This document shows positions 6,187-7,862 of a stretch of 7,862 nt of DNA, piece by piece (the first letter of the stretch is position 1; every line of letters begins with the position of its first letter). The DNA lies in contig DAOVFL010000038.1 in assembly GCA_030672945.1 (NCBI GenBank), positions 1-7,862 of the forward strand, given 5' to 3'. Origin of the DNA: Candidatus Bathyarchaeota archaeon. Its GTDB lineage: Archaea > Thermoproteota > Bathyarchaeia > Bathyarchaeales > Bathycorpusculaceae. The notes under the pieces are model-generated. The model was not told the DNA's origin and did not search any database. It was given only the letters and a program-made list of their open reading frames with translations. The position numbers and the translations under genes were made by a program.

Positions 6187-7377
6187 TTATTTCTCAAAGC
6201 AGTATTCAACTTTCTGAAAGCTAACACACAGTCTAGCCACATCCTTTTTCACATTTTCTGGTTTTTCTCCATCAAAGACTGTTCTCTTAATTAGTTCGGC
6301 TATCTTTAACATTTCTCTTTCCTTCATTCCACGCCTCGTAACCTCACACGTGCCAATCCTAACACCACAATCAGCAATGATGTTTGCACGTTGAAGTTTT
6401 TCCGCTATAACTCTACCCTGTTTATAACCTCCATAATCTAACAGCACTTGATGTGACTGGGTAAATCCTAGGTGCTGACATGTAACTGGAAATCCATAAT
6501 CATACAAAGCCCCCGCCAAAGTTTTTGCGTTACGAATCACCTGCTCTGCGTAGACTTTACCGAATTTTCTCATTTCAACTAATGCCAAAGTTAATGCTGC
6601 TATACGGTTCCAGTGAGCATTATCCACAAACGACGGATAGATTTTCGCTTTCATGATTTCCCCATACTCTTTATCCGCCAAAATTATGCCTCCCTGAGGT
6701 CCAAATAGGGTTTTATGGGTAGAGCCGAATAAGGCGGAAACTCCTTCCCTTAAAGGATCTTGAAAATATCCGCCGGCAATTAGCCCCATAACGTGTGACC
6801 CGTCAAATCCTACACATACACCGTTTTCTCGAGCAACCTCAGCTAACTCTTTAACCGGATGTGGAAAAGTTATGAGACTTGCACCAAAAACCACAATTTT
6901 AGGCTTGATGCGTCTTATAGCGTCTTTTGCTTCTTCAACCCTTATGTTCATGTCATGTTTCGAAAATGGAAAACTCACGGTTTTTAGTCCCAGAAACTTA
7001 GGTAAACCGTTTTCCCAGATTCCCGGATAACCACCATCTTCAGGGGAAACACACATAACTGCATCATTAGGTTTTGCGAAACTAGCTAAGAAAACTAAAT
7101 CAGCAATATGCCCAGAAAGAGGACGTAAATCCGCAGTTTCAGCTCTAAAAACTTCTTTCGCAATTTTTTCACCATACTGCTCAACATCATCGATAAATTT
7201 CGTACCCATGTAAAAACGGTTTCTCGCAGTGTAACGATGCCCCAACTCTGAAGAAAGAAGCCCTCTAACAGCCGGGCTCATAACATTTTCAGAGGGAATA
7301 AGATTTAGACATTTCTTTCCACGCCACTCCTCATGCTCCCGAACTAAACTCAGAATCTCTTCAATCATATTGATCAT
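6187..7377 (-). CDS. Serine hydroxymethyltransferase-family PLP enzyme, divergent active site
   Basis: A fold-type I PLP enzyme of 396 residues, clearly SHMT-related. S29 (LIPSEN), Y49 (GHRY), D192 and H195 (FDGSH), the PLP lysine K222 (STHKTLFGPQGG) and the substrate carboxylate arginine R340 (GVRIGT) are all in place. SHMT interconverts serine and glycine with a folate or methanopterin one-carbon carrier. Three regions differ: the YAEGYPG loop that carries E. coli Glu57 is shortened to YTAR; the H-G-G-H loop that supplies PLP-stacking His126 reads EDGGY (113-117); and the PGG carrier-side loop reads YPSFVDNAHWNR. Canonical SHMT is about 410-430 residues, so it is also slightly short. The enzyme probably still works on a beta-hydroxy or small amino acid, but carrier-dependent SHMT activity is uncertain; an aldolase or transaldolase-type reaction is an alternative. 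The start is ATG with TAA three codons upstream; a second ATG at codon 4 is possible. Confidence 0.88.
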   Translation of the reverse strand: MINMIEEILSLVREHEEWRGKKCLNLIPSENVMSPAVRGLLSSELGHRYTARNRFYMGTKFIDDVEQYGEKIAKEVFRAETADLRPLSGHIADLVFLASFAKPNDAVMCVSPEDGGYPGIWENGLPKFLGLKTVSFPFSKHDMNIRVEEAKDAIRRIKPKIVVFGASLITFPHPVKELAEVARENGVCVGFDGSHVMGLIAGGYFQDPLREGVSALFGSTHKTLFGPQGGIILADKEYGEIMKAKIYPSFVDNAHWNRIAALTLALVEMRKFGKVYAEQVIRNAKTLAGALYDYGFPVTCQHLGFTQSHQVLLDYGGYKQGRVIAEKLQRANIIADCGVRIGTCEVTRRGMKEREMLKIAELIKRTVFDGEKPENVKKDVARLCVSFQKVEYCFEK

Positions 7378-7564
7378 CCAATCTTAGAGGTATTACTCCT
7401 TTATGTGTAATAGTTAAACTCAACTCCTAACGTTTGACATATATTAATCACCTTTAGAGTTTTCCATATATACTCCATAGTAAGATGTTTGTGAAAGGTA
7501 AAGTTTAAAATGCTCCCAGTATTAAAAGTGTTCACAAACTTAGGATATTACCGAGGGAAAACGT
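7378..7564. promoter_or_regulatory. Divergent promoter region between SHMT-family and surface-protein genes
   Basis: A 187-base gap feeding both directions. For the minus-strand gene, TTAATATATG at about 7438-7447 is the best TATA; an AGGAGT at 7395-7400 lies 17 bases from the ATG, too far for an ideal ribosome binding site. For the plus-strand gene, TTTAAAA at 7504-7510, preceded by GGTAAAG, would start RNA near 7533. Another AT-rich TATA-like stretch, CATATATA, is at about 7465-7472. No operator palindrome was seen. Confidence 0.45.
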
Positions 7565-7862
7565 TTGACGAAACCTCTGCTTACAAGAACGAAATCTTTA
7601 ACAATTTTACTATTTATTTTAACATTCACTTTAACAACTCTATCATTTTTGCCGAGAGCAAAAGCTGAAACAAAAATCTCTATAACACCTTCTTCGGGAT
7701 ATGTTGGAACAACAGTTCAGCTAATAGGCAATATAAGCACTGAACACGGACAGTACGTAGTACAATTCGATAAAGTTGATATCACTAGTGGAAACGCCAC
7801 AGGATATGAAGTAAGCGAATCGTTTAATGTTACGAGTACCTTTGCTGGAGACCACAATGTGA
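7565..7862 (+). CDS. Exported surface protein with N-terminal signal peptide, 3' end outside window
   Basis: The visible 99 codons start at TTG 7565 (LTKPLLTRTKS), with GAGGG seven bases upstream (7553-7557) and an in-frame TAG at 7541-7543, so no earlier start is likely. The N-terminus is a classical signal peptide: a basic n-region with K and R, a hydrophobic core LTILLFILTFTLTTLSFL, then PRAKA before E-T, giving a predicted AKA|ET cleavage. The mature part begins KISITPSSGYVGTTVQLIGN, a strand-rich IPT/TIG-like or other Ig-like pattern, followed by YVVQFDKVDITSG and SESFNVTSTFAGDHNV. Several N-x-S/T sites suit glycosylation of an extracellular protein. Similar modules occur in large adhesion or S-layer-associated proteins of archaea; how large this one is, and whether it has a membrane anchor, cannot be told from this window. 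Confidence 0.8.
   Translation, partial: MTKPLLTRTKSLTILLFILTFTLTTLSFLPRAKAETKISITPSSGYVGTTVQLIGNISTEHGQYVVQFDKVDITSGNATGYEVSESFNVTSTFAGDHNV

Noticed and set aside
7430..7569. Repeated CGTTTGAC at 7431-7438 and 7562-7569 in the divergent gap
   Set aside because: Only about nine bases, one copy overlapping the start codon of the surface protein gene; most likely chance.

Overview
The window reads as a moderately AT-rich archaeal chromosome segment. The evidence is a replication factor C large subunit, the archaeal/eukaryotic-type wyosine enzyme Taw1, an archaeal translin, an archaeal-type SHMT homologue, BRE/TATA-like promoters and oligo-T ends. The exported protein at the right edge, with its PSSGYVGTTV-type beta domain, makes me lean towards a Bathyarchaeia-like or other TACK lineage, but that assignment is inference.

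Layout, left to right. 1-1239 (+): rfcL without its extreme N-terminus. 1257-1583 (-): a stand-alone tRNA-binding OB-fold protein, convergent with rfcL across 17 bases. 1659-2564 (-): a decayed two-domain GNAT acetyltransferase gene, readable in one frame through five internal stop codons with no frameshift. 2524-3264, 3278-3967 and 3978-4637 (all -): a tight operon transcribed as translin, then endonuclease V, then an HD-domain phosphohydrolase, with the GNAT pseudogene as its last member (its start lies inside the end of the HD gene). 4808-5002 (-): a small AbrB-like protein with its own promoter and T-rich end. 5152-6114 (-): taw1. 6187-7377 (-): a divergent SHMT-family PLP enzyme. 7378-7564: a divergent promoter region. 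7565-end (+): the start of an exported surface protein.

Most of the genes are information-processing functions: clamp loading, tRNA binding, tRNA-Phe wyosine synthesis, and RNA or inosine-nucleic-acid cleavage. The translin/EndoV/HD operon puts three candidate nucleic-acid phosphodiester hydrolases together and is the best candidate for a little-described functional unit. The other notable points are the SHMT homologue, which keeps the PLP lysine and substrate arginine but lacks the segment carrying the folate-dependent glutamate, and the substitution-only GNAT pseudogene. No tRNA, rRNA, CRISPR array, insertion sequence or attachment site was seen.
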